Counted from the first letter of the stretch, positions 25,168 to 33,842 are shown. The stretch is 64,000 bases of DNA from CAIYYX01 sp035530135 (GCA_035530135.1 DATKVJ010000121.1:19118-83117), one strand, 5' to 3'. Translations and numbers: made by a program. Notes: generated by a model from the sequence alone, not told the origin.

Positions 25168-25213
25168 GATCGAGTTCGTGCCGATTGCCAAAACATTCAA
25201 AAAGGAGACCATC

Positions 25214-25456
25214 ATGGCTGATATTGACAGAAGCGGGGTTTTCGGTCTGCGTACTGCAGCCCTAGCCTTGCTGACGACCTGCCCGCTTGCCCTTTTCTTT
25301 CTCCTCGTGTCCTGGATCGCGGGCGGTAGCGCTTTCAAAGACAGCATCTTCGGCAATTACGCGCTGACTTTCCTGCTTCTCGGGGTTGTGGCGGGGCTTA
25401 TTTGCGCTTTACGCTCTCGGGCTGCGGATAAGACCGAAGAACAGACAAGACATTAA
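25214..25456 (+). CDS. Small two-helix membrane protein
   Basis: 80 residues from ATG 25214 with Shine-Dalgarno AAAAAGGAGACC. Two hydrophobic segments are visible, about 11-36 (AALALLTTCPLALFFLLVSWI) and 45-66, then a charged tail. No family recognised. An in-frame start at 25154 would overlap the possible FNR half-site and lacks a good ribosome site. It may work with the 40-residue protein on the opposite strand. Confidence 0.6.
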   Translation: MADIDRSGVFGLRTAALALLTTCPLALFFLLVSWIAGGSAFKDSIFGNYALTFLLLGVVAGLICALRSRAADKTEEQTRH

Positions 25457-25611
25457 CTTCAACTGGGGAGGAATGGGCACTCGATATCCATGCGACCCTC
25501 GGCCAATCAATCTTGGTTGGACTGATCTGACCGGACTTTCAACGAGACGCCTGCCTCTCCACGGTATCCGTGGATCGGGTTCATTAAACGGTGACAGAGC
25601 AAGGGAGAAAA

Positions 25612-25830
25612 TCAAGCAGCCTTGCTCATCTCCTTGCGCACCAATTCGGCGCCATGGCCGTCATCCATGGAATAACTTCGACTGACAAGCACCCAGCCCT
25701 GCCGTTGCTCGCTCTCGACGGCCCGATCAAGTTCGCTCTTATTTGTGGCACAGAGCCTCAGGCGGTCGGGCGGCGGGGTACCGGCCCGGCGTTGGGCGGC
25801 GGTCGCAGCAATGAGTGTCCTCTTGACCAT
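25612..25830 (-). CDS. Possible small cytoplasmic protein
   Basis: 72 residues from ATG 25830 (MVKRTLIAATAAQRRAG). The sequence ELDRAVESEQRQGWVLVSRS has the look of a folded small domain, but there is no clear ribosome-binding site, no recognised family and no obvious operon. The remainder of the 25457-26058 stretch shows no gene. Confidence 0.3.
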   Translation of the reverse strand: MVKRTLIAATAAQRRAGTPPPDRLRLCATNKSELDRAVESEQRQGWVLVSRSYSMDDGHGAELVRKEMSKAA

Positions 25831-26026
25831 AGGTAAGCACAAGCAACTCAAAAAATGACATTTTACTACCCCCTCTCCTTACCGGCAAGTGCCTCAGGCA
25901 ACCGCGCAAAAACACGGCTGCGCGGTCTGTCACGGCTGACCGGCCGCGGAACTTGCGAGGAAGGCTAGCGCAGGAATCGGGTAACAAAACGGCGAGCGTG
26001 CTTCGGCTTCCGATATTTCCGATGTT

Positions 26027-26050
26027 GGGGCGGCCGGAAGAGGCCGCTCC
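26027..26050 (-). terminator. Hairpin after the dihaem cytochrome gene
   Basis: GGGGCGGCC pairs with GGCCGCTCC around a 6-base loop, with one wobble, 8 bp after the stop of the minus-strand cytochrome gene. No T-run follows. Confidence 0.5.
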
Positions 26051-26058
26051 ACTCCGGC

Positions 26059-26694
26059 TCATTTGACCACGGTGATTCCCTGGTTGAACATATAAATGAC
26101 CGCAGCGCGCATCTCGGCGTCGGTCAGGTCGGCCATGCCGCCACGCGCAGGCATTCCTCCGTGTCCATGTATCGCTGAACTCACCAGGGCATCCATTCCA
26201 TGCGCTCCACGTGGTATCCAGGCCGCCCGGTCGCCGATCCTGGGGGCGCCGTTCAGCCCCTCCTCATGGCATTTGACGCACTGCTCTTTCACTATACTTT
26301 GACCGGAACGGGGAACGATTTTGCTGGCCTTGTCGGTCGGTTCGGCCCAGTGGCCGCCAGACTGATTGACCATATAGGTGATGGCGCGCTCGATTTCATA
26401 GTCGCTGACATTGGGATTGCCGCCATGAGCGGGCATCTTCCGGATGCCATTTAGAGCCGAATGAGTCAATCCGCCCAAGCCCTTGGCTTCACGCTGACTC
26501 CACGCCTTCTTGTCTCCGATTCTCGGCGCGCCATTGACACCCTTCTCGTGACAGGCTGAACAAACGGCCGCCACCACTTCATTGCCGCTACGTTGGCCGC
26601 TCCTGGCTTGTGCTGTTTCGGTAGCGGCCGTCATGGCAACAACGAAGCCGATCGAAACCGCGATAAGTTGTTTCGATGCTTTGATAGAATTCAT
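26059..26694 (-). CDS. Dihaem cytochrome c with two cytochrome c5-like domains
   Basis: 211 residues from ATG 26694; a longer frame to 26811 lacks a signal-like start and would run into the FNR box. Signal peptide ends near TAQA (about 30). Two tandem repeats follow, each with a CXXCH (CSACHEKGVNGAPRIGDKKA and CVKCHEEGLNGAPRIGDRAA), a KMPAHGG or GMPARGG methionine-ligand region and a YMVNQ or YMFNQ end. This is the cytochrome c5 pattern, internally duplicated. Predicted periplasmic electron carrier, probably controlled by the FNR box at 26798-26811. Confidence 0.88.
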   Translation of the reverse strand: MNSIKASKQLIAVSIGFVVAMTAATETAQARSGQRSGNEVVAAVCSACHEKGVNGAPRIGDKKAWSQREAKGLGGLTHSALNGIRKMPAHGGNPNVSDYEIERAITYMVNQSGGHWAEPTDKASKIVPRSGQSIVKEQCVKCHEEGLNGAPRIGDRAAWIPRGAHGMDALVSSAIHGHGGMPARGGMADLTDAEMRAAVIYMFNQGITVVK

Positions 26695-26797
26695 GGCTAT
26701 ATTCACTATTGTCAGGGGGTGAACTGCAACATGCCCTCCTTGCCACTGAAGGACGCTCAATATGAACCCATATTGAGCGCAATGGCCTGAGCGCAAT

Positions 26798-26811
26798 TTG
26801 ACCTTGATCAA
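26798..26811 (-). promoter_or_regulatory. FNR/ANR-type box upstream of the dihaem cytochrome gene
   Basis: TTGACCTTGATCAA matches TTGAT-N4-ATCAA at nine of ten defined positions. It lies about 110 bp upstream of the cytochrome start and about 75 bp upstream of the divergent transporter gene, so it could act in either direction. Confidence 0.65.
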
Positions 26812-26880
26812 ATATAACTATGGTAGTTGTATCCGCCGGAACCGGCTGTGCGCTCATCCCCCTGTCTGTACCATATGATC

Positions 26881-28053
26881 ATGAAAAAAACACTCGCACC
26901 GCTCCTGGTCACGCTTGCCATCCAGGTGATGACCGCGCTCTCGATGATGGCGGTCCCCGTGCTGGCGACCAATGCCGCAGCCGATATCGGCGTCTCCGCC
27001 ACCTATATCGGCTTATTCGTCGCCCTTGTCTATCTCGGCGCGATGATTTCCTCGGTGGCCGGCGGTGCCCTAGTGTTGCGCTTTGGTGCCATCCGCATGA
27101 GCCAGGCCTGCCTGCTCCTTTGCACGACGGGTCTGTCCATCGCCATGCTCGGCCACCCCGTGGCCATGGTCGTCGCGGCACTGGTGATCGGCTGCGGCTA
27201 CGGCCCGATCACTCCGGCCAGTTCTCATGTGCTGGCGAAAAGCACACCGCCGCACCTCACCGGCTTGGTCTTCTCGCTCAAGCAGACCGGTGTGCCTCTC
27301 GGCGGCGCGCTGGCCGGCCTACTGGTACCGCCGCTGGTGATCCAGGCCAGTTGGCGCGAAGCCCTGGCCAGCGTATCGGCTTCCTGCGTCGCCGTTGCGG
27401 CTCTGGCGCAAGCGGTACGCCCGGGGATCGATTGTGACCGCGAACCGGGACGGCGCATCGACTTCGTCGCCGTCTTCGCTCCCCTCAAGCTGGTTCTGGG
27501 AGACCCCCCGATCCGCGCCTTGGCCCTGGCCTCCGTGCTCTACTCGGCGATGCAGCTTTGCCTGATGGGCTATCTGGTCACCTATCTGGTCCAGGATCTC
27601 GCAATGTCGCTGGTGAACGCGGGGGTCATGCTGGCGATAGCGCAGACCGGCGGCATCCTCGGCCGCATCGTCTGGGGCACCATGGCCGACCGCTGGATCC
27701 GGCCTCAGCGCATGTTCGGCCTGCTCGGCATAACCATGGCGGCCGGCGCTGCGGCAGCCGCGATGTTCTCACCCGGCTGGCCGGTTTCGGCTTTGATGCT
27801 TGCGGTGGGGCTGTTCGGCGCCGCAGCGATCGGCTGGAACGGCGTCATGCTGGCACAGGTAGCGCGCTTGGCATCGCCGGGCAAGGCCGGCCTAGCGACC
27901 GGAGGCACGCTGTTCTTCACCTTCTTCGGCGTGGTCGCCGGCCCTCCGCTGTTCGGCGCCATCGTCGGTGCCGGCCTGGGCTATCCGGTGGCGTACCTGT
28001 TGCTGGCACTGCCTGCACTCGCGGTCGGGCTGCGCTTCACCTTTGGCCGTTGA
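26881..28053 (+). CDS. Major facilitator superfamily transporter
   Basis: 390 residues from ATG 26881 (MKKTLAPLLVTLAIQVMTAL); starts at 26875 and 26827 are also in frame. Twelve hydrophobic helices split into two halves, with motif-A-like residues in the 2-3 loop degenerate. The G-rich stretches GLVFSLKQTGVPLGGALAGL and GRIVWGTMADRWIRPQ are characteristic of MFS exporters and of the CynX/nitrate-like branches. Substrate unknown. It overlaps the convergent flavin reductase gene by 17 bp. Confidence 0.85.
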   Translation: MKKTLAPLLVTLAIQVMTALSMMAVPVLATNAAADIGVSATYIGLFVALVYLGAMISSVAGGALVLRFGAIRMSQACLLLCTTGLSIAMLGHPVAMVVAALVIGCGYGPITPASSHVLAKSTPPHLTGLVFSLKQTGVPLGGALAGLLVPPLVIQASWREALASVSASCVAVAALAQAVRPGIDCDREPGRRIDFVAVFAPLKLVLGDPPIRALALASVLYSAMQLCLMGYLVTYLVQDLAMSLVNAGVMLAIAQTGGILGRIVWGTMADRWIRPQRMFGLLGITMAAGAAAAAMFSPGWPVSALMLAVGLFGAAAIGWNGVMLAQVARLASPGKAGLATGGTLFFTFFGVVAGPPLFGAIVGAGLGYPVAYLLLALPALAVGLRFTFGR

Positions 28054-28534
28054 GCAGGGGGCCAAGTTGGCGGTACTGGCCACCTTGAAAAACCAACGGC
28101 GGCCGATTGGAGATCGCGAAACCCTCTACCTGGCCGACGAAGATCAGGTGATCGCCGCCGGCGTGATGCGTTTCGTTGCGGCACTCGAACCAGGCGCAGC
28201 AGCCTGGAAGCAGGAGCGCACCACCGGCGCCCACGGTGAAATCGAGGCCTGCGAACTTGTCCGCCTGCGTCGCGGCGAAGCGCTGTGACAATACCTGTTG
28301 GTCCTGCGCCAGAACGTTGATGGCGTAATGGCTGCAGTTCTGGAAAGCCGGCAGCGACGGCGAATGGAGCGACAGGCTCCACAACACCAGCGGCGGGTCG
28401 AGCGACACCGAGGCGAATGAGTTAATGGTGAGACCCGCGGTCGAACCGTCCTGGGCACGGGCCGTGATGACGGTGACGCCCGTGGGGTAGCTGCCCAGCG
28501 CGTTGCGAAAAGCGCGCGTGTCGAATTCGCTCAT
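28037..28534 (-). CDS. Flavin reductase-like FMN-binding protein
   Basis: 165 residues from ATG 28534 (MSEFDTRAFRNALGSYPTGV). The split-barrel signature GVTVITAR, then GLTINSFASVSLDPPLVLWS and the later GDHLIFVGQVEGF with a final GGQY.. segment, match the flavin reductase domain family. Such proteins bind FMN and reduce flavin with NAD(P)H for two-component monooxygenases, or act as stand-alone oxidoreductases. No partner monooxygenase is nearby, so its role here is open. Confidence 0.88.
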   Translation of the reverse strand: MSEFDTRAFRNALGSYPTGVTVITARAQDGSTAGLTINSFASVSLDPPLVLWSLSLHSPSLPAFQNCSHYAINVLAQDQQVLSQRFAATQADKFAGLDFTVGAGGALLLPGCCAWFECRNETHHAGGDHLIFVGQVEGFAISNRPPLVFQGGQYRQLGPLLNGQR

Positions 28535-28651
28535 TGGCGTATCAGCGTTTTTAGGGAGGCAGGGCGGTGCCACGGCCTCGGTGCAGTTCCTAAGTACAGA
28601 CAAATCACTATCCTCGGCTAGAATGTTTCCATTTGCTCGATGGAAGCTACC

Positions 28652-29854
28652 ATGAGACTCGGCACCCCCTTGTCCCCGTCTGCCACGCGCGTGATGCTGC
28701 TCGGCAGCGGCGAACTCGGCAAGGAAGTGATTATCGCCTTGCAGCGCCTCGGCGTCGAGGTGATCGCGGTGGACCGCTACCCGGGCGCGCCGGGAATGCA
28801 GGTCGCGCACCGCAACCACGTCGTCGACATGACCAATGGAGCCGTCTTGCGCGCGCTGGTCGAGCGCGAGAGGCCGCAGCTGATCGTGCCGGAGATCGAG
28901 GCGATCGCCACCGACATGCTGGTGGAGATCGAGCGGGCCGGCCTGGCCGAGGTCATCCCCACCGCCCGTGCGGCACGTCTCACCATGAACCGAGAGGGCA
29001 TCAGGCGGCTGGCGGCCGAGGAACTGGGCCTGCCGACCTCGCCCTACCACTTCGCCGATTCACTGGCGGAACTTCAGGCGGCCATCGCCGGCGGCATCGG
29101 CTACCCCTGCCTGGTCAAACCGGTGATGTCGTCTTCCGGCAAGGGCCAGTCGCTGCTGCGCTCGCCGCAAGATGTAGCCAGCGCCTGGGACTACGCCTGC
29201 GCCGGCGGCAGAGTCAGGCAGAGCCGCGTCATCGCCGAGGGCTTCATCGACTTCGACTATGAAATCACCCTGCTCACCGTGCGGGCCAAAGGCCCGAACG
29301 GTGCGATCCAGACCCATTTTTGCGAACCCATCGGCCATCTCCAGGTGCATGGCGATTACGTCGAATCCTGGCAGCCGATGATCATGACGGACCTGGCGCT
29401 GAATAGAGCGCGCGCAATCGCCGGGGCAGTCACCGACAATCTGGGCGGCCGCGGCATCTTCGGCGTCGAACTGTTCGTCAAGGGCGATCAGGTCTGGTTC
29501 TCCGAGGTCAGCCCGCGCCCGCACGACACCGGCTTGGTCACGCTGTGCTCGCAGCGACTGTCGGAGTTCGAACTGCACGCCCGCGCGATCCTCGGGCTGC
29601 CGGTGGATGTCTCGCTGCGGGAACCCGGCGCCTCGGCGGTGATCTACGGCGGCATCGAAGCAAGGGGCATCGCCTTCGAAGGTGTGGCAGACGCCCTGGC
29701 CGTACCGCAATCCGATCTAAGACTGTTCGGCAAGCCGGAGAGCTTCGTCAGAAGGCGCATGGGGGTCGCCTTGGCCAACGGCCGCGACACCGAAGAGGCG
29801 CGGACGCGCGCTAAACTCGCGGCGAGTCGGGTACGACCGGCCAAGGTCGGCTGA
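28652..29854 (+). CDS. purT: Formate-dependent phosphoribosylglycinamide formyltransferase (PurT)
   Basis: 400 residues from ATG 28652 (MRLGTPLSPSATRVMLLGSG); an ATG at 28640 would add four. The ATP-grasp fold shows GSGELGKEVIIALQRLG at the N-terminus, CLVKPVMSSSGKGQS for nucleotide binding, and GRGIFGVELF plus SEVSPRPHDTG for metal and substrate binding. PurT makes formyl-GAR from GAR, formate and ATP, an alternative to folate-dependent PurN in purine synthesis. Length is close to E. coli PurT (392). Confidence 0.96.
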   Translation: MRLGTPLSPSATRVMLLGSGELGKEVIIALQRLGVEVIAVDRYPGAPGMQVAHRNHVVDMTNGAVLRALVERERPQLIVPEIEAIATDMLVEIERAGLAEVIPTARAARLTMNREGIRRLAAEELGLPTSPYHFADSLAELQAAIAGGIGYPCLVKPVMSSSGKGQSLLRSPQDVASAWDYACAGGRVRQSRVIAEGFIDFDYEITLLTVRAKGPNGAIQTHFCEPIGHLQVHGDYVESWQPMIMTDLALNRARAIAGAVTDNLGGRGIFGVELFVKGDQVWFSEVSPRPHDTGLVTLCSQRLSEFELHARAILGLPVDVSLREPGASAVIYGGIEARGIAFEGVADALAVPQSDLRLFGKPESFVRRRMGVALANGRDTEEARTRAKLAASRVRPAKVG

Positions 29855-29875
29855 CCCCCTCAACCGCGCGCCGCT

Positions 29876-30169
29876 TCAGACGCAACCAGTCGGTTTGGGC
29901 AAGCCGCCGTACTTGGTGATGGGTTTCATCGGACCGGTCAGCCAAAGCTCGAAAATTTCCTTCTGATCCATTTCGATGTACTTGGCGAACTTGCGGATCG
30001 GCGGCACCACGTTGAACTCTTCGAAATACTCGCGAGCCTTGATGATCTGCTGCCACTTCACCTCATCCAACTCGAAGCCGTCGGCCGCGGCCATGTCGCG
30101 GGCGATTTCCGGGGTCCATTGGCTCATGTCGGTCAAATAGCCGTCGCCATCTCGTTCCAGGGTAGTCAT
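29876..30169 (-). CDS. tusE: TusE/DsrC-family sulfur carrier
   Basis: 97 residues, slightly shorter than typical DsrC. The family core WTPEIARDMAAADG, then EFNVVPPIRKFAKYI and the C-terminal arm ending KYGGLPKPTGCV are clear. Only the penultimate cysteine is present; the second cysteine about ten residues upstream, needed for the DsrC trisulfide cycle, is missing (LTGPMKPITK there). It therefore fits TusE-like sulfur relay for tRNA thiolation or a regulatory DsrC-like protein better than dissimilatory sulfite metabolism. Confidence 0.88.
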   Translation of the reverse strand: MTTLERDGDGYLTDMSQWTPEIARDMAAADGFELDEVKWQQIIKAREYFEEFNVVPPIRKFAKYIEMDQKEIFELWLTGPMKPITKYGGLPKPTGCV

Positions 30170-30283
30170 AGATCATGCCTCGAAGTAGGGGGCCGGACCG
30201 GATCCGGGCGGCCACAGTTGATTAAGCTTAAACTATTAAATAATATCAGATCAAATTAGTCAAGTAATAATGGGGTTTCAGCG

Positions 30284-31339
30284 ATGACCGCAGCCGGCGA
30301 TTTCTCCGCGAGACTGGTCATCTGGCACGAGCAGCACGGTCGCCACGACCTGCCCTGGCAGCGGACCCAGGATCCGTATCGCGTCTGGCTGTCGGAGATC
30401 ATGCTGCAGCAGACCCAGGTCGCCACCGTCATTCCGTATTACCTGCGCTTTCTGGAACGCTTCCCGAATCTGGCGACGCTGGCGGCCGCGCCCGTGGCGG
30501 AGGTGATGGTGCTGTGGAGCGGGCTGGGCTACTACGCCCGGGCGCGCAACGCCCACGCCTGCGCCCGGGTCGTGATGCAGGCATACGGCGGCCGGTTTCC
30601 CCCGGACGCCTCGCTCATCGCACAGCTGCCCGGCATCGGGCCATCCACCGCCAATGCGATCGCGGCGTTTTGCTTCGGGGCGTCGGCGGCGATCCTCGAC
30701 GGCAACGTCAAGCGCGTGCTCTGCCGCCACTTCGGCCTGTCGGGCTATCCCGGCGAACCGTCTGTCGAGAAAGGGCTGTGGCGCCTGGCAACATCACTGC
30801 TGCCGCCGGACGCCGTCGGCACTTACATCCAGGCGCAGATGGATCTCGGCGCCACGGTGTGCACGCGCGTAAAGCCGCGTTGCGGCGTCTGCCCGCTGGC
30901 CAAAACCTGCGTCGCTCTGTGCCAAGATCGGGTCAGACAATTGCCCGAGGGACGGCCGAGGAAGGCGCTACCGAGCAAAGAGACCACGGTGTTGCTGCTC
31001 ATCGACGCGGAACGCGTGCTGCTCCATTGCCGTCCGCCATCAGGCATCTGGGGTGGCTTGTGGAGCCTGCCTGAATTGCCGCAAGGTATGGAGCCGATCG
31101 CGTATGCGGCGACGGCCCTGGGTTGCGAGGTGGGCAGCTTCCTGGCGCTTCCGCCGGCGCGCCACGCCTTCACGCACTTCCGTCTGACGCTGCAACCCCT
31201 GCTGGGTTGCGCTCGTCTCCTGCCGCGCATCGCGGAGCGCACCGATCAGCGCTGGCTCGCCCGCCCGGAACTCGCCGCGGCGGCGCTGCCGGCTCCGATC
31301 CGCAGACTGCTCGAAGCGGCATTCCAGGCGCCAGGATAG
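30284..31339 (+). CDS. mutY: Adenine DNA glycosylase MutY
   Basis: 351 residues. The N-terminal helix-hairpin-helix GPD domain has LPWQRTQDPYRVWLSEIMLQ and LPGIGPSTANAIAAF with the catalytic aspartate in AILDGNVKRVL; the iron-sulfur loop is C-x6-C-x2-C-x5-C (CTRVKPRCGVCPLAKTC), and a NUDIX-like C-terminal domain follows (GIWGGLWSLPE). MutY removes adenine mispaired with 8-oxoguanine. An AT-rich promoter region lies upstream. Confidence 0.97.
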   Translation: MTAAGDFSARLVIWHEQHGRHDLPWQRTQDPYRVWLSEIMLQQTQVATVIPYYLRFLERFPNLATLAAAPVAEVMVLWSGLGYYARARNAHACARVVMQAYGGRFPPDASLIAQLPGIGPSTANAIAAFCFGASAAILDGNVKRVLCRHFGLSGYPGEPSVEKGLWRLATSLLPPDAVGTYIQAQMDLGATVCTRVKPRCGVCPLAKTCVALCQDRVRQLPEGRPRKALPSKETTVLLLIDAERVLLHCRPPSGIWGGLWSLPELPQGMEPIAYAATALGCEVGSFLALPPARHAFTHFRLTLQPLLGCARLLPRIAERTDQRWLARPELAAAALPAPIRRLLEAAFQAPG

Positions 31340-31356
31340 CCGGACGGCCAGCCCGC

Positions 31357-32196
31357 TCAGGCCAGGGCGCGGTGGCGGACCAGCACCTGCGCGGCCTCGC
31401 CGAAGCGTGCTGCCAGCAGTTCGGCCAGATAGACCGAACGGTGCTGGCCACCGGTGCAGCCGATGGCAACGGTCAGGTAAGCCCGCGAATCATTGACGTA
31501 GGCGGGCAGCCAGTCGGCGATGAAGCGGCGGATGTCCTCGGCCATGCGCGCAACTTCAGGCTCAGAGGCAAGGAATTGCGCCACCTCCGGATCGCGACCG
31601 GTCAGCGGGCGCAGCAGCGGATCGTAGTGCGGATTGGGCAGGCAGCGCACGTCGAACACCAAGTCGGCATCGAGCGGCAGTCCGTGCTTGTAGCCGAAGG
31701 ACTCGAACAGCAGGGTCAGGCCGCTGGCGACATCGAGGGCTGCAAAATCCTTGACGAAGCCGCGCAGGGCATTGGGCCGCAGGTCGCTGGTGTCAATGTG
31801 GTGGCCCAGCGCCGCGATGGCGTCCAACGCCTCGCGCTCGTGGGCGATCGCCTCGGCCAAGGTGGTGTCGTCGCCGCCGAGCGGATGGCGCCGGCGCGTC
31901 TCGGAAAAGCGCTGGATCAGCACGTCGTCGCGGGCATCGAGGAAGACGAAGCGCAGGTCGATGTCGGAGGCGCGCAAGTCCCGCAGCTGCTGCGGCAGGG
32001 CGACGATGCCGGTACCGCCGCGCATGTCCACGGCCACCGCGACGCGGACGATGTCTTCTCCGCGCAGGTGCTTGACCAGTTGCGGCATCAGCGGCGCCGG
32101 CAGGTTGTCGACGCAATAGTAGCCCGCATCCTCGAGCACGTTGAGGGCAATGCTCTTGCCGGAGCCGGATAGACCGCTGATCACGATGAGCTGCAT
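31357..32196 (-). CDS. rapZ: RNase adapter / nucleotide-binding protein RapZ
   Basis: 279 residues with N-terminal Walker A GLSGSGKSIALN, Walker B-like DMRGGTGI region, and the C-terminal signature AIGCTGGQHRSVYLAE. In enterobacteria RapZ directs RNase E to the GlmZ small RNA and binds glucosamine-6-phosphate; the function in betaproteobacteria is less certain. It is convergent with mutY (17 bp gap) and follows xerC on the same strand. Confidence 0.95.
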   Translation of the reverse strand: MQLIVISGLSGSGKSIALNVLEDAGYYCVDNLPAPLMPQLVKHLRGEDIVRVAVAVDMRGGTGIVALPQQLRDLRASDIDLRFVFLDARDDVLIQRFSETRRRHPLGGDDTTLAEAIAHEREALDAIAALGHHIDTSDLRPNALRGFVKDFAALDVASGLTLLFESFGYKHGLPLDADLVFDVRCLPNPHYDPLLRPLTGRDPEVAQFLASEPEVARMAEDIRRFIADWLPAYVNDSRAYLTVAIGCTGGQHRSVYLAELLAARFGEAAQVLVRHRALA

Positions 32197-32244
32197 GGCG
32201 CCAGGATAGCCAATCGCGACTAGGCTGTCATCGGCTCGTTACGC

Positions 32245-33135
32245 TCATTTCTTTTTGGCGCGCGGATGCGCCGAGTCGTAGACGCGGGCCAGGTGCTGGT
32301 AGTCGAGATGGGTGTACACCTGGGTCGTGCTGATGCTGGCGTGGCCCAGCATCTCCTGCACCGCACGCAAATCGCCCGAAGACTGCAGCAGATGCGAAGC
32401 GAAGGAATGGCGCAGCATATGCGGATGCACGTGCTGACCCAGACCCTGGCGCTCTACCCAGCGCGCGAGGCGCAGTTCGACGGCGCGCGGCGAAATGCGG
32501 GTGCCGCGGCGGCTCACGAACAGGGCGCGCTCCCCTGGCAGGGCCAGCGCGGCGCGCTGGCCCTGCCAGGCCGCGATCGCGGCGTGCGCCTTGGTACCGA
32601 GCGGCACCACCCGCGTCTTGTCGCGCTTGCCGGTGACCGTGACCTCCCCACCCAGCAGGTCCAAGCCGCCGCCGCAATCGAGCGAGACCAATTCGGCCAG
32701 ACGCAGCCCGGAGGAGTAAAACAATTCGAACATGGCCTTGTCGCGCAGTTCCAGCAGGTCATCGGCGGACTTGTCGAGCAGCGCCGCAATCTGTCCGACG
32801 GTCAGCGCCTTGGGCAGATCCCGCCGGCTCCTGGGCGGACGCACCCCCTGGCAGGGATTTTGGAGCAAGGGCCTGCCGCTCCCGAGCCAGCGGTAGAAGC
32901 TGCGCCAAGCCGAGAGCTTGCGCGCGATCGAGCGGGCCGACTGGCCGCGGCTGTTCAGCTGCATGACGAAGCGGCGAATATCCGCCGGCGCCAGCGCGGC
33001 CAGCGGTCGATCCGCCGCCAGATGTCCGAGCGCCTCCAGGTCGCGGCGATAGGCGTCCAGGGTGTGAGCGCTGGCCTTCCTCTCGTGCGCCAGGGCAGCG
33101 AGGAAGCCGCTCACTCCTGGATCGGCCGCTGCCAT
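32245..33135 (-). CDS. xerC: Tyrosine recombinase XerC
   Basis: 296 residues. The N-terminal SAM-like core-binding domain begins near FLAALAHERKASAHTLDAYR; the catalytic residues are visible as Arg in SSGLRLAELVSL, Lys in TVTGKRDKTRVVPLG, His and Arg in HMLRHSFASHLL, His in MLGHASISTTQVYTHLD and Tyr in the same block. With XerD it resolves chromosome dimers at dif. The order dapF-DUF484-xerC is the usual arrangement in proteobacteria, which favours XerC over XerD. Confidence 0.94.
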   Translation of the reverse strand: MAAADPGVSGFLAALAHERKASAHTLDAYRRDLEALGHLAADRPLAALAPADIRRFVMQLNSRGQSARSIARKLSAWRSFYRWLGSGRPLLQNPCQGVRPPRSRRDLPKALTVGQIAALLDKSADDLLELRDKAMFELFYSSGLRLAELVSLDCGGGLDLLGGEVTVTGKRDKTRVVPLGTKAHAAIAAWQGQRAALALPGERALFVSRRGTRISPRAVELRLARWVERQGLGQHVHPHMLRHSFASHLLQSSGDLRAVQEMLGHASISTTQVYTHLDYQHLARVYDSAHPRAKKK

Positions 33136-33162
33136 GATCGGCGCTAGGTCTTCAAGAAGCTG

Positions 33163-33822
33163 TCAGAGCGTGCGCAACAGGGCCGCAGCCGCCAGGTCGC
33201 CGATGCGTGACAGGAACAGCGTGCCCATCTCCGGATAGAAACGGTGCAACTCCTCGCTGCCGAGCGCGACGAAGCCGATGGTCTCGGTCCCGCGATAGAG
33301 CGGCACCAGCGCCAGCGAGCGCACGCTGGCGCCGACCCAGGGCAGTGCCTCGAGCCTGTCGGCCGGGCCGCAGTGGGGATGGCTAAGGCCGGTGGCGAAG
33401 GCCAGCGTCGCGGCGTCGGGCGCGGCAAACTCCGCCAGATGCTCCTCCCCCTGCGGCGCATCTATGCCCCAGAGCCGCAGCGTGACGTGCGGCACCGCGA
33501 AGTCTGTGCCCAGATGGGTATAGAGCGCACGCAGCACCGCGGCGAAATCCGGGGCGGAAACCAGCGCCACGGCGAAGCGGTGCACCTTGTCGCCGATGGC
33601 GTCGTTCTCCTCGCCGAAATGCAGCAACTGGGCCAGCTTGGTCTCAAGCTTCTTGTTGCGCTCGCGCAGCGTGCCGAGCTGGCGTTCGGTGATGGAGATG
33701 GCGTGGCCGCCGTGCGGGTCCGGAATCAGCACCTGAGCCAGGAGATCGGCGTAATGCTCGAAGAATTCCGGATGACTCTTCAGATATGCGGCGACCTCTT
33801 TTTCGTCGATAGCAGTTTTCAT
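33163..33822 (-). CDS. DUF484 family protein
   Basis: 219 residues from ATG 33822 (MKTAIDEKEVAAYLKSHPEF); a longer frame to 33918 overlaps dapF and lacks support. The SHPEFFEHYADLLAQVLIPD start and RERNKKLETKLAQLLHFGEEN helix are typical of DUF484, which has a GAF-like fold after a coiled helix. Biochemical role unknown; conserved between dapF and xerC. Confidence 0.9.
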   Translation of the reverse strand: MKTAIDEKEVAAYLKSHPEFFEHYADLLAQVLIPDPHGGHAISITERQLGTLRERNKKLETKLAQLLHFGEENDAIGDKVHRFAVALVSAPDFAAVLRALYTHLGTDFAVPHVTLRLWGIDAPQGEEHLAEFAAPDAATLAFATGLSHPHCGPADRLEALPWVGASVRSLALVPLYRGTETIGFVALGSEELHRFYPEMGTLFLSRIGDLAAAALLRTL

Positions 33823-33842
33823 TGATGGCTCCACCTGGCTGA

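Noticed and set aside
28633..29262. Arginine-rich plus-strand frame overlapping purT
   Set aside because: Frame-shifted shadow of purT, no independent signals.
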